A stretch of DNA of 64,000 bases, taken from assembly GCA_963693085.1 (NCBI GenBank), contig OY856413.1, positions 539,046,879 through 539,110,878 on the forward strand. The letters run 5' to 3'. The notes beneath the pieces are model-generated. The model was not told the origin of the DNA. It saw only the letters and a list, made by a program, of their open reading frames with translations, and ran no database searches. The DNA comes from Alisma plantago-aquatica (lineage: Eukaryota > Streptophyta > Magnoliopsida > Alismatales > Alismataceae). The position numbers and the translations under genes are program-made. This document shows positions 22,581 through 34,375 of the stretch, in pieces; the stretch's first letter is position 1, and every line of letters starts with the position of its first letter.

Positions 22581-25448
22581 TGTAACACCCCTCCATTAGA
22601 CATATATCAAAATTGAGAGGAAGATTTTATCTTGAAGTAGGAATGTCACATTTATGAAATCATAGCAAATAAATACATAAATCGTCATTGAGATTCATAC
22701 ATTGTTCTTTACATAGGAAACTATGGTTGAAATCTATAACATGTCTAAACATTTCTAAGCATAGAAACATAAACAATAAAGTAAACACCTTTATAACATT
22801 GGATGGCCTAGTATGGATGGCACCCCACCAGTTAGCTCTTCAAGGTCTTCTAGTCCTTGCTTGCTTCTCTTGAGTCCTTACTTGCTCCAATTCCTGGGGA
22901 CATCGCGGCCCCAGACATGTGAAGGGGAAAAATAACACATCAGTAAATGGTACTGGCACTTTATAATAAGATAAAAGTAAATATACTTAACATATAAGAA
23001 AACTTGACATGAATTAACTATAAGCATTCTTGAATATTATTATTAACATGAATAATTGAAAAGAAAATATATGCGTCCCTCTATGGCACCCCTTTAGGAG
23101 CACATGATTGTTAGGAAAGCCCTTGATTCTAGGAAAGCCCTTGAAGACCCCTTGAGGTCCATGATTCAGGAGCATATAAAGATTATTTCAATTCGAATTA
23201 ACTTGATCATTAACATTAATATAATCTTGATTCTTGAACTTAACATGATGGGATTTCTCCACACTAACATGATCTATTAAACATGATGGGATTTCTCCCT
23301 CTTGATCATTTACATGATTTTCATGAGTCATTAATCATAAGCTATAATCATAGTGAACATTATAAACATAGGACATAGCATATAGCAATCATCAAGCAGT
23401 AATATAGTGAACATGATTAAAATATTAAACTTGAAACGATAATGTCTACTTTATACTTAACATGCAAACAACCATCAATACTTGTTCTCAGTAGCATGAC
23501 ATGTTTAGCTTGGAGCAATGTAGATCCTAAGATTGTATCTCTGATCCTTGAGGTAACTCTTGGATATGATTTACAAGAAAATAGACTAGTTTGCTTGGAG
23601 CGAAGTTGATGCTAAGATGGTCTTTCTAATCTTTGAGGCAGAGCTTGGATGTGATTTGTAAGAACATAGGCTAGTGTGCTTTTCCTTGGTATGCTAGGAT
23701 CATGGAGGTCCCTTTTATAGGTGTTAGGGGTCTAGAACTTTCTAGTCCAAGTGGACTTAAATTTTTTAATATCTTTTGTCCTTTAATTAAACATTGGCAT
23801 TATCTTAACTCCAATATATGAAAAGGTAATAATATGTGAAAAACGTCTTTCTCTTTGTTAATTACTAAATTCCAAGTTTGTGGTTAAACTAATTATCTTT
23901 TGTTTGTGAATTTCCTTTATTATCTTTCATATATTTTGTATGAGATATTTAAGAGAAAATGTATTATCGTTTGGTTTTATTTGTTTATAAAAAATATTAC
24001 ATTAACTAAATTTCCATTACATTTTATTTGTAATCACAAAGAAAGAGAGAAAACATGAAAGTTGTACCATTCCTTACATAATTACCATAATGTTTTATTT
24101 CCATGTAACTAAGGCCAAGACACATTATTTCATTTTATAAAAAAAATCACAAAATGGAGGAAAGAGAAAAAGAACTGTATTTTACATCTACATGCACTAG
24201 TTGTATATCAAGAGTATATAATGTGATTTCAATGTGTTAATTAAAAATTGTTAACTGCAATTGATCATTCCCATATAACTCATAGTTGTTTAAAATAATG
24301 TTATAACTATGTAACAATAAACCCTTTTTAATCGTCCATAAATTTTATAACATCTTATCATCCATAATGACATTTCTATTTTCATATTACGCTTCGTAGT
24401 TGTGTTGGAAAGGTGATGGGTCAAAATGCACATTTTTGTAGTCTCAAATTAATATATTTATCACATTGTATTCAATTATTTAAACTTTAGAATGTTAAAA
24501 AAAAGATAATCAAACTCTCCTTTTATATTCTCTTCTACTATTTTAAATATGTGGTCTCATGTCGACTAATTTTGACGAACAATTAATTAATGTTTACATT
24601 GCATGTGTTAAATGGATTGACATTGTGGTTTATATTTATTTGAGAGGTCAAACAAATTTGAACAAAACAAAATTTGGACCACACAATTTATTACATACTC
24701 TAGATCTCCAGAGTCAATAAAATTCGAGTTTTGAATATCTTTTATTGACAATGTCCATATTTGTTATTTACTTCATTTTCATGCATTAAAAGGTGAGATA
24801 ATGTTAAAAAACTCTCGTTAATTATTTCTTTGACGCTAAAAATGAGATGATCAATATTTATTCACATTTAAGTCTATTATGCCTTTATGGAAAATTTTAT
24901 TGAAGAACGAGACTTGAGAGAAGATATTGTTACATGTATTTAATAGGGGAAAGCAAGTAATATCCAAATCATGTGATTGTTGAATATTCTTTTCCATGCA
25001 TCCAAAATTAAGCTATTAATTGCATTGCATTTTTCTTTGTCTTTTTCTTATTTTAAAGAGGAGAGAGAAATAGTGAATTATATTTTATACATTTTATTTT
25101 AAAAGCTATAAAAGAAAGTAAACTTCTTGTTCAAGTTATATGTTTATCATTTTGAATTCTACTTCTTTTATTTTCCAATTTTATTTCTATTAAACATTTT
25201 CAAGGATGAGAGAGAGATAAAGAGAAGGGAAATCATTCATTCAACATTTTAAGTTATTTGCAATACGTGATGGCATATGTATAAGAGAAAGTGTATTTTT
25301 AGTATTGTTTTTTTCTTATTTGTCTTACTTTATTTTTTTTCTATAAGGAATATCATTCCATGACCTTTTTACATTAAACTTTTCAACTATTATTATTTTA
25401 ATAAAATTCATATTATAATTTTTTTTGTGAAAAAATTGGGGTGTTACA
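22581..25448 (-). repeat. 3' LTR of the giant-LTR element
   Basis: Reads minus-strand TGTAACACCCC... from 25448 to ...GGGGTGTTACA at 22581. It holds two stretches absent from the other LTR (near 23800 and 24130), each explained by a short deletion there. Very AT-rich with long A/T runs; no open frame of note. Confidence 0.88.
23710..23721 (-). promoter_or_regulatory. TATA box in giant 3' LTR
   Basis: The minus strand reads CCTATAAAAGGG. The same box is present in the other LTR at 27269-27280, where it would drive the element. Confidence 0.5.
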
Positions 25449-26185
25449 ATTCTACTCACCTTAAAAATAAATTTCGTCCTCGAAATTTTCTATCGTGCTG
25501 CCCACCTTAGCGTTTAACATATTCTATGTATACTAAATTATGATTTCATTTTAAGGTCTCATTCTCGTGGTAAAACACTATCTAAAACTCATTATTAAAA
25601 CCAACATATGGGTAATACATTTCACATCATCATTGATATGGTAAAGGACCTTTTCTCTAGGGGTTTTGATTCTTGCTTATTTATGTCAAATATCTACTCT
25701 TCGAATGCATGCTTGGTTCCCCAATGAATCTGATTGGGTTTAGGTGACTATAAGTCCCAAGCTTTTGATGTCAACTCTTATATTATTTGTCACCTTTGAA
25801 TACATGCCTGCCTCTCATATATTCAAAGATGACATGATTTATCACACTTGTCTTAGCACATATCTCATGCACATGTCCTATACCACATGTACTAGAAAGT
25901 ACTAGACAAATATGATTATGCACATAACATTCTCTCTACAAAATCACATAAGCATGTGTCCCATACCAAAAACACATGAGAAAAAGAGAGAGTATATTAT
26001 ATACAATTCTAGAGTTAGACACAAAAATCAAAAACGTCTAGGCACATAACCCTAGTCCTTATTTGAGCTAGACCTCTAATTTTATTTCTAATATCACACA
26101 CTTACTTTTTATATACCTAGGGTTAGAACATATGAATCATATTGCTTCTTGGTGGCCATCCATTTATCTGCTCTGATATCATTAA
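25449..26185 (-). other. 737-bp internal region of the giant-LTR element
   Basis: Too short for gag or pol, and no protein similarity is seen. On the minus strand its end next to the 3' LTR reads ...GGACGAAATTTATTTTTAAG, then GTGAGTAGAAT: the text common at the end of plant gypsy pol genes just before the 3' LTR, and a weak polypurine tract. That end suggests the body is a remnant of a gypsy element. Confidence 0.6.
26170..26181 (-). other. primer binding site (initiator tRNA-Met type)
   Basis: The minus strand reads TGATATCAGAGC, one mismatch from the plant retrotransposon PBS TGGTATCAGAGC. It starts four bases from the inner edge of the 5' LTR (26186). Confidence 0.75.
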
Positions 26186-28959
26186 TGAAACACCCCTCCA
26201 TTAGACATATATCATAATTGAGCGGAAGATTTTATCTTTAAGGAGGAATGTCACATTTATGATATCATAGCAAATAAATAAATAAATCACCATTTAGATT
26301 CCTACATTGTTCATTACATAGGAAACTATGGTTGAGCTCTATAACATGTCTAAACATTTCTAAGCATGGAAACCTAAACATAAAAGTAAACATCTTTATA
26401 ACATTGGATCACCTAGTATGGATGGCACCCCACCAGTTAGCTCTTCAAGGTCTTCTAGTCCTTGCTTGCTTCTCTTGAGTCCTTACTTGCTCCAATTCCT
26501 GGGGACATCACGTCCCCAACCATGCGAAGGGGAAAAATAAAACATCAGTAAACGGTAGTGACACTTTAGAATAAGAGAAAAGTAAATATACTTGACATGT
26601 AAGAAAACTTGATATGAATTAACTATAAGCATTCTTGAATATTATTATTAACATGAAAAATTTAAAAGAAAATGTATGAGTCCCTCTATGATGCCCCTTT
26701 AGGAGAACATGAATGCTAAGAAAGTCCTTGATGTTAGGAAATCCCTTGACGACCCCTTGAGGTCCATGATTCAGGAGCATATAAAGACTATTTCAATTCC
26801 AATTAACTTGATCATTAACATTAACATAATCATGATTCTTGAACTTAACATGATGGGATTTCTCCACATTAACATGATTTTCATGAGTCATTAATCATAA
26901 GCTATAATCATAGTGAACATTATAAACATAGGACATAGCATATAGCAATCATCAAACAGTGATATAGTGAACATGATTAAAACATTAAACTTGAAACGAT
27001 AATGTCTACTTTATACTTAACATGCAAACAACCATAAATACTTGTGCTCAACAGCATGACCCATTTACCTTGGAGCAATGTAGATCCTAAGATTGTATCT
27101 CTGATCCTTGAAGTAACTCGTAGATGTGATTTCCTAGAAAATAGACTAGTCTACTTGGAGCGAAGTTGATCCTAATATGGTCTTTCTAATCTTTCAGGTT
27201 GTGCTTGGATGTGATTTGTAATAACATAGGCTAGTGTCCTTTTCCTTGGTATGCAAGGATCATAGGGTCCCTTTTATAGGTGTTAGGGGTCTAGAACTTT
27301 CTAGTCCAAGTGGACAAAAATTTTTAATATCTTTTTTCCTTTAATTAAACATTGGCATTATGAAAAGGTAAGAATATGTGAAAAATGTCTTTCTCTTTGT
27401 TAATTACTAAAGTCCAACTTTGTAGTTAAACTAATTATCTTTTGTTTGTGAATTTCCTTTATTATCTTTCATATCTTTTGTATGAGATATTTAAGAGAAA
27501 ATGTATTATCATTTGGTTTTATTTGTTTATCAAAAATATTACATTAACTAAATCACCATTACATTTTATTTATAATCACAAAGAAAGAGAGAAAATGTGA
27601 GAGTTGTAACATTCCTTACATAACCATACTGTTTTATTTCCATGTAACTAAGGGCGAGACACATGGAGGAAGAGAAAAAAAACTTTATTTTACATCTACA
27701 TGCACTAGTTGTATAGCAAGAGTATACAATGTGATTTCAATGTGTTAATTAAAAATTGTTGACTGCAATTTCTCATTCCCATATAATTCGTAGTTGTTTA
27801 AAATAATGTTATAACTATGTAACAATAAAACATTTTTTATCGTCCATAAATTTTATAACCTCTTATCATCCATAATGACATTTCTATTTTCATATTACGC
27901 TTCATAGTTGTGTTGGAAAGGTGATGGGTCAAAACCCACATTTTTGTAGTCTCAAATTAATATATTTATCACATTGTATTCAATTATTCGAACTTTGGAA
28001 TGTTAAAAAAAGAAAATAATCAAGCTCTTCTTTTAGATTTTATTCTACTATTTTAAATATGTGGTCTCATGTCGACTAATTTTGACCAACAATTAATTAA
28101 TTTTACATTGCATGTGTTAAATGGATTGACATTGTGGTTTATATTTATTTGAGAGGTCAAACAAATTTGAACAAAACAAAATTTGGACCACACATTAATT
28201 ACATACTCTAGATCTCCAGAGTCAATAAAAAATCGAGTTTTGAATATATTTTATTGACAATGTCCATATTTTTTATTTACTTCATTTTCAAGCATTAAAA
28301 GGTGAGATAATGTTAAAAGATTCTCCTTAATTATTTCTTTGACTCTAAAAATGAGATGATCAATATTTATTCACATTTAAGTCTATTATGCATTTATGGA
28401 AAATTTTATTGAAGAAAGAGACTGGAGAGAAGATAATGTTACATGTATTTAATAGGGTAAAGCAAATAATATCCACATCATGTGATTGTTGAATATTCTT
28501 TTCCATGCATCCAAAATGAAGCTATTAATTGCATTGAATTTTTCTTTGTCTTTTGCGTATTTCATAGAGGAGAGAGAAATAGTGAATTATATTTTATCCC
28601 TTTTATTTTAAAAGCTACAAAAGAAAGTAAACTTCTTGTTCAAGTTATAAGTTTATCATTTTGAATTCTACTTATTTTATTTTCCAATTTTATATCTTTT
28701 AAACATTTTCAAGGACGAGAGCGAGATAAAGAGAACAGAAATCATTCATTCAACATTTTAAGTTAATTACAATACATGATGGCATATGTATAAGAGAAAG
28801 TGTATTTTTAGTATTATTTTTTTCTTATTTGTCTTACTTATTTTTTTTCTATAAGGAATATCATTCGATGACCTTTTTACATTAAGCACTTCAACTATCA
28901 TTATTTTAATAAAATTCATTTTTTTATTATTTTTTTTGTGAAAAAATTGGGGTATTACA
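26186..28959 (-). repeat. 5' LTR of the giant-LTR element
   Basis: Reads minus-strand TGTAATACCCC... from 28959 to ...GGGGTGTTTCA at 26186, followed by the primer site. It is collinear with 22581-25448 throughout. Confidence 0.88.
27269..27280 (-). promoter_or_regulatory. TATA box in giant 5' LTR
   Basis: The minus strand reads CCTATAAAAGGG, about 1.1 kb before the primer site. If used, the leader from the transcription start to the end of the LTR would be about 1.05 kb. Confidence 0.5.
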
Positions 28960-29600
28960 GTACGGTGATGGCCTTGTCTACTTCTAATTCATTGGAGATA
29001 CAAGGAATTACTACCACCTAGGTCAATCATCACATCACATGTATGAACCTATTGTTGGTGTAGACCTATGCTTACCAATCTATGTAGATCGATTCAACCC
29101 TTGAATCGGTCGTCTAGCCTCTTGGTCGGTCGGTTGGTCCTCTTGTCCAACTGATGTCTGGACTCCTTCCAATTCATAAGTTGGGCCCACTGGGACGGTT
29201 TTCTGGCCTCCTATCCAATCTAGATTTGGACTCTTTCTAGATGGTCAGTTGGGCCCACCAGGCATTCTTTTGTTTCCATCATTATGTCCTCCTTGGTCCT
29301 CCCGACAATCGTTTCATCCCACAAACTAGTCGTCTCACCCATTGATGAACAACTCCAACGTCGTTGCATGAAAAGAAACTATCTTATTACATTGAAAAAG
29401 AGAAATCGTGAGTTGCATTTGAGGGGAGAAAAGGTAGCAAAGTATTAACTTTACACAAGGAAGAGGAAGGTAGAGGTTCGATATGCAGACTGAGATAAAC
29501 AAGAACCAAACCACCCAACTACACACAAATATTGGGTATTGGCCATAACCAAGATACACATCCACCATCAAAACTACTTTTAGGGCGACGCGTGTAAATT
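28960..29600 (-). repeat. copia copy C 5' LTR, second segment
   Basis: Aligns with 8710-9330 of the shared LTR (GTGATGGCCTTGTCTAC against GTGATGATTATTGCCAC; the CGGTCG/TTGGTC-rich block; the TTCGATATGCAGAC text near 29480 against 9181). It carries on exactly where 22580 stopped. Confidence 0.6.
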
Positions 29601-29602
29601 AC

Positions 29603-29635
<33 letters not shown>

Positions 29636-29645
29636 TACATATATA

Positions 29646-29680
<35 letters not shown>
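29601..29680. repeat. (TA)n tract with ACACAC
   Basis: Simple TA repeats that flank the first MITE of a chain. Confidence 0.95.
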
Positions 29681-29684
<4 letters not shown>

Positions 29685-30076
29685 AGGCTACTGTACACTC
29701 GACTGTACCGGAGGCACCGTACACCTCAGTCATTTTTGAAGATGCAATAAATTTTTGAAAAATATAAACCATTGATCATCTTAATTATCATAAGAACATA
29801 CTATATAATAAATTTTAGCTCATTTGGACACCTGTAGGTCATGCATCTAAAGGAGGCAAAAATCATGCATTTCAAATTAGTTTTGTGCGCCAATTTTGTT
29901 GTCCTTGTATGAGTGACTTACACTCATCCAAATGAGTTCAAATTTTGTATGTGACCTATTATTATTGTAACCATAAAGATCAATGGATTAGATTTTGGAA
30001 AAACATGGTCTAGATAGGAAAACACTGTTGGGGTGTACGACATGATCTGTACACTCGAGTGTATTCTAGCCTAACT
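29681..30076. mobile_element. MITE family 1, copy 1
   Basis: A 396-bp non-coding element. Its ends are inverted: AGTAAGGCTACTGTACACTC on the left, and AGTTAGGCTAGAATACACTC on the reverse of the right. The interior (TGAGTGACTTACACTCATCC near 29910) is shared with copy 2 at 40787-41178. TA tracts lie on both sides. The superfamily is not clear from the ends. Confidence 0.85.
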
Positions 30077-30099
30077 ATATATATATATACATATATATA

Positions 30100-30458
30100 G
30101 GGCTCATCTTTAATACCCGCGTGGGAAGCTACCCACACACACTTCCTGATATTTTTAAAAAAGATTTTTGCAATTCTAGAGGAGCATTTTATCTAGCTCC
30201 CCAAAAAATTTGATCCAAAAATAATATCATTTGCCCCCCCCCCAAAAAAAATAAAAAAAACCCATCCATATATTTACTGACAATATATTTTCAACATAGT
30301 TACTCTTTTGCTCTCAGAGTTACTCTATATATCAATACATTTACTCTTTTGATTCAGAAGAGTTACTCCACTGTACCATATAGTTACTCTTTTAACCCCG
30401 AGTTACTCCAGCGGGTAGCGAAAATCTGGCTACCCACGCAGGAAACGAATGAACAACC

Positions 30459-30459
<1 letters not shown>
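30100..30459. mobile_element. MITE family 2, copy 1
   Basis: Imperfect inverted ends: GGCTCATCTTTAATACCCGC, and, reversed from the right, GGTTGTTCATTCGTTTCCTG. Inside are repeated AGTTACTCTTTTG and AGAGTTACTCC units with roughly 40-50-base spacing (30298-30410). It is nested between TA tracts. No coding capacity. Confidence 0.75.
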
Positions 30460-30514
<55 letters not shown>

Positions 30515-30528
30515 GCATATATATATAT
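30460..30528. repeat. (TA)n tract between two MITEs
   Basis: Nearly pure TA alternation. Confidence 0.95.
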
Positions 30529-30869
30529 GGGATTATCTTTAATACCCATGTGGGTTGCTACCCGCGCACCCTTCCTGATATTTTATTTTCACAATTGTAG
30601 AGGAGCATTTTATCTAGATCCCCAAAAAATTTGATCCAAAAACAATATCATCCCCCCCCAAATCAAAAAACTCGTCCATATATTTACTAACTGTATATTT
30701 TCTATGCAGTTACTCTTTTGCTCTTAGAGTTACTCCAGCGTACCATATAGTTACTATTTTGATTTAGAAGAGTTACACCAATGTACCATATAGTTACTCT
30801 TTTGACCCCGAGTTACTCCAGCGAGTAGCAAAAATCTAGCTACTCGCACGGGTAACGAATGAATAGCCT
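30529..30869. mobile_element. MITE family 2, copy 2
   Basis: A direct-orientation relative of 30100-30459 (GAGGAGCATTTTATCTAG; AAAAAATTTGATCCAAAAA; the AGTTACTC array at 30707-30825). Right end, reversed: GGCTATTCATTCGTTACCCG. Flanked by TA tracts on both sides. Confidence 0.75.
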
Positions 30870-30891
30870 ATATATATATATATATATATAT

Positions 30892-31500
30892 AAGGATTAT
30901 GTGGTCTTTGATAAGATACACATATGAGAGAAGTTTAAATATTCATATTGTATGCATTAAATAAATAATAAAACCAAAAATCCGGCCATATTGATTATCC
31001 TAAAGAATAGTAAATGGATGTTTCTCTGATACAACTATAGGGAAATACATGCATAGAGTATAGAAGAAGAAATGAAAACTTTTACATATCTGTATTACCA
31101 TAATTGCAACATCACATAAACTACTATGAAATAAGAAGGATGGTTTTAGCGAGTTATACCTAGTCCTGGAGCAAGTCTAGTGAAAAAACTCGCTTCTTTG
31201 CAACTGCTGACTAGTTGTTGTTGGACGGTGGCTGTGCAGCTTTTGGTCTTCTCCATGAACAACTGTCTACTTAACCTCTGTTGCGACTGCAGTAGACTCA
31301 TTGTAGATTGTAGTTTGACTTTTCTCTCTGAGCAGCAACCAAAGGACTCCTACCTCTAGAGTAGTCCACATGGACCAACTAGAACTCCTATCATTCACCA
31401 AGAATGGATAGAAAGTAGTCACCAGCTTGTTCTCCCACAATGATAACTTCTCAGTTGTTCTCCCTTCTTGTCAGGTAGGACTTGCCAATAGGGGTGAAGT
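30892..31500 (-). repeat. copia copy C 5' LTR, third segment
   Basis: Aligns with about 9290-9700 of the shared LTR and with 63590-63900: AGTCCTGGAGCAAGTC (31173) against GGTCCTGAAGCAAGTC at 63611; TAGAGTAGTCCACATGGACCA (31357) against 9535. It resumes after the MITE chain. Confidence 0.65.
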
Positions 31501-31649
31501 CATGATTTGAACGTTGGGGGGGGGAATAAATCTTATATATAAATTTCTATATAAAGTTGTTAGGCTTAACACACTTAAAAAAAAATCAAAATTTATGTCC
31601 ATGGGATTTTGATTGTGTGATCCCTAGTTCAAGCAACAATGAGTATCCC

Positions 31650-33340
31650 ACTGCATCATGTTCAAAGTGGCGTACAAGCTTCTAGAGGGATGACTCAAAG
31701 AAATTCTCCCAGTTATCATCTCAAAAGAGTAGAGTTACTTCATCAAGGGTAGGATGATATCTAACATTTCCCTTCTCATGGCTGAATACCTTACTGGTTT
31801 CAGATTGGTTAATTCCAATGCTAAGTCTCGTGTGAAGATTGGTCATACTAAGGCCTATGATCATGTCAGGTGGGATGTGATGTGGGAAATCCCAAGGGCC
31901 ATGGGGTTTTCCTGTGAGTGGATCCCTATCATGAAGTAGTGTATCAAAACCAGCTCTTTCTCTTCTCTCATTAATGGTGGTCTTGTGGGTTTCTTCAAAG
32001 CTAGCAACATACTCCACCAAGGAGACCCTCTATCCCCATTATTGTTTACCTTAGTCATGGAGGGACTCACCAATATGATTAAAAATGTGTAGGAAAAGAG
32101 GATAGTCAAGCCATTAAGATTTATGGAACCAAATTCCAATCTCATCTCATCTTCACTGATGATATAATGCTATTCTCAGTAGGCCATGCTAGCAGGTTGA
32201 AGGAGTTCAAGAAGGTCACGGTCTACTTTGTCACCCTCACTAGGTTGTGCATAAGAGCCATAAAATCTAAGATATACCTTCCAAATCCTATATACCAAAA
32301 GAGGAAGACTCAAAGTAGTTGTTCTCTTGGAGGGGATCACTTCCCAACCAGATATCTTAGTGACCCCATTGCTAGAGGCAAAGGGACTACTACCGATTAC
32401 AAGAAATGCCTAGATGATATGAGAGGAAAGTTTAATGGTTGATCTGGGATCATGCTATCTTTTGCAGGGTGACTTATGCTCACGAGATCTGTGCTCCAAA
32501 GCATGATCCAATTCTGGGGTGATGTATTTGAAATCCCCAACCTAGTCACTCGGGGTATGAAGAATCTTATTAAAACTTCATCTAGGGTGGGCGAGACCAT
32601 GGCGTCACTTGGGAGACCCTTACTCAGTCATTTTCTAAACGGGGGCTTAACCTCATGCACCCAAAGAAGATCCTGGAGGTTTTCCAACAAAAGCCCCTTG
32701 ATCAATTCCTTAGGGACAAATATAATGTTTGGTCCTTTTGGATGACTAGAAGATATGGGTCCATATCCTCCGAAGGTGATACTAAGGCGTCCAAGGTTTG
32801 GACCAATTTGTGCAAATAGTGGGATACCATTCAAGCACAATACATTGTTGATAGCAATGGTCTCATCACTCTATCCAAGCCACGAATTAAACCATGGATC
32901 AACGTTGATACTACATCGGATATCCCCTGGACTAGCTCACTTGGAATTCTTTCCATATCCCAAAATGGAGTACCACTTCTATAGGGTTGTTATTCACAAA
33001 CTCCCCACCAGGGATAGGATGATCGGTTGGGGTCTCCCTACTGAGGTGACATGCCCCTGTGTATAGAAGAAAAGGAGAACCATGATCATCTATTCAACAC
33101 CTACAAATACTCCATCTATGTATGGACCTTGATGTGTCTCAAGAATACTTGGGGAGTGGATACTGGTGGGACCCTTCTTCACAAGGCTGATTGGTTGATT
33201 CAAATCTTCAAGAAAAAGTTCAAGTCGGGTATGGAGGCATCTGCCTTGCCATGTTTTGCTATTTTGTGTGGGAGGAAAGGAAGAGTAGAATACATGGTAG
33301 AGTCTATAACAATAAAGACGCTATGATTAGAACATTTTCT
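31650..33340 (+). pseudogene. LINE ORF2 fragment (RT and zf-RVT)
   Basis: Readable in pieces: VIISKE*SYFIKGRMIS (about 31715), KAYDHVRWDVMWEI (about 31850), HQGDPLSPLLFTLVMEGLT (about 32018), the catalytic box IFTDDIMLFS near 32150 (usual FADD is FTDD), SVGHASRLKEFKKV, RYLSDPIARGKGTT (about 32355), and zf-RVT-type HKLPTRDRMIGWGLP near 32995. At least five stops or frame changes. The endonuclease half is missing. Confidence 0.85.
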
Positions 33341-33507
33341 ATTAGAATTGTTAGAGTGTTGATGGCCTAGCCATTGGTTTGTCCAACCGAGGTAAACTAT
33401 ATTGGGGTTCTTGTAGTTAGATCCCCATTGTATGCTTTTGGGTTTTGGCTTGGGTATCTTGTATAGATCAATCTTTTGGCAATATATTTACCTATTTAAA
33501 AAAAAAA
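31650..33507 (+). mobile_element. 5'-truncated LINE of the same family
   Basis: It corresponds to the second half of the 15.1-19.9 kb LINE, from the middle of RT to the 3' end. Both share the tail GGCAATATATTTACCTATTT (20 bases, one difference) followed by an A-run (33498-33507). The 5' edge is approximate and I found no convincing target duplication. Plus strand, like the other LINE. Confidence 0.85.
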
Positions 33508-34375
33508 CTTAAAACCAACGTAAAGTTGTTCCTATCAATAATACTCTGAACCATGAAATCTTTCTCAAATGAAAATTATTAAAAATGGTAGAACTTCAAT
33601 ATTGTGATGTTTGACTAAGAGTTTGATATTTGTTTCAAACCATTTTAAAATATCAACTAACAAATCATTTATAGTATCTCCAAGTATTTTATTTATTGGA
33701 AATGAACCACATATATCCTTATCTTTCTTGAATTTATTTCCTTATCTAATGCTAACCAAAAATAATTAAACTTCTACCACTACTCTGTATTTATTTAAAG
33801 ATTAAAAAATAAGGTCTTAGAATTTTAAAATAAAATCAATTCAATATTTTTAACCACTCATAATCTATTTTTGTGTAAATAATATACATATTTTTACATG
33901 AATATTTTTAAAATAAAAAACATGGTCAACAATGTATTTCTCATTATCTTGATGATGTGTGTATATATATACTTTTGGAGAAATTAATTAACACATGCCA
34001 ATAGCCAAAATACCATTTTACACTATTGTGATTATGGACAAGTAATGGGCTCAAAATGTGCCTATGGATCCTTATATCAATGTAGCATATGTGTCGTGTA
34101 TATGGCTTGGACCTCATAAGGATAATATTATATACATTAGTTTACTTAGAATTTGGGACATTACAACCAACAAGTACTACATATATGGCAATACTTATTC
34201 AAGATCACATTGGGTAGTTTGAAAGTACACTAAACAACATATGAACATGGTAGTGACTTCATGTCTATGAGCAACAATCACCAGTGTCAAACTGAGATAT
34301 GACTCTAACTTCCATTTTAGAATTCCATGTATCATACTTAAGTTGGGTCTTTCAGCTACACTTGTTCATAATAAG
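33508..34375 (-). repeat. probable copia copy C 5' LTR, fourth segment
   Basis: The last part (34215-34360) aligns with 10660-10790 of the shared LTR (ACAATCACCA, GAGATATGACTCTAACT, AAGTTGGGTCTTTC). The first part (33508-34150) is AT-rich and only weakly similar; I see nothing else in it. Confidence 0.45.

Larger units (their letters stand above)
22581..28959 (-). mobile_element. non-autonomous gypsy-like LTR retrotransposon with giant LTRs and tiny body
   Basis: Two direct repeats, 22581-25448 (2868 bp) and 26186-28959 (2774 bp), flank only 737 bp. Each LTR is bounded by TGTAACACCCC-type and GGGGTGTTACA-type ends (TG...CA). Flanking 5-mers are GTATG (22576-22580) and GTACG (28960-28964), a one-mismatch target duplication. 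The primer site next to the right LTR fixes the minus orientation. The host LTR of copia copy C resumes on both sides. No gag or pol coding is visible anywhere. By eye, roughly 20 differences in the first 270 bases separate the LTRs. Confidence 0.88.

Noticed and set aside
26709..26894. 61-residue Ile/Met/Asn-rich frame
   Set aside because: It lies in the giant LTR, AT-rich, and is not open in the sister LTR.
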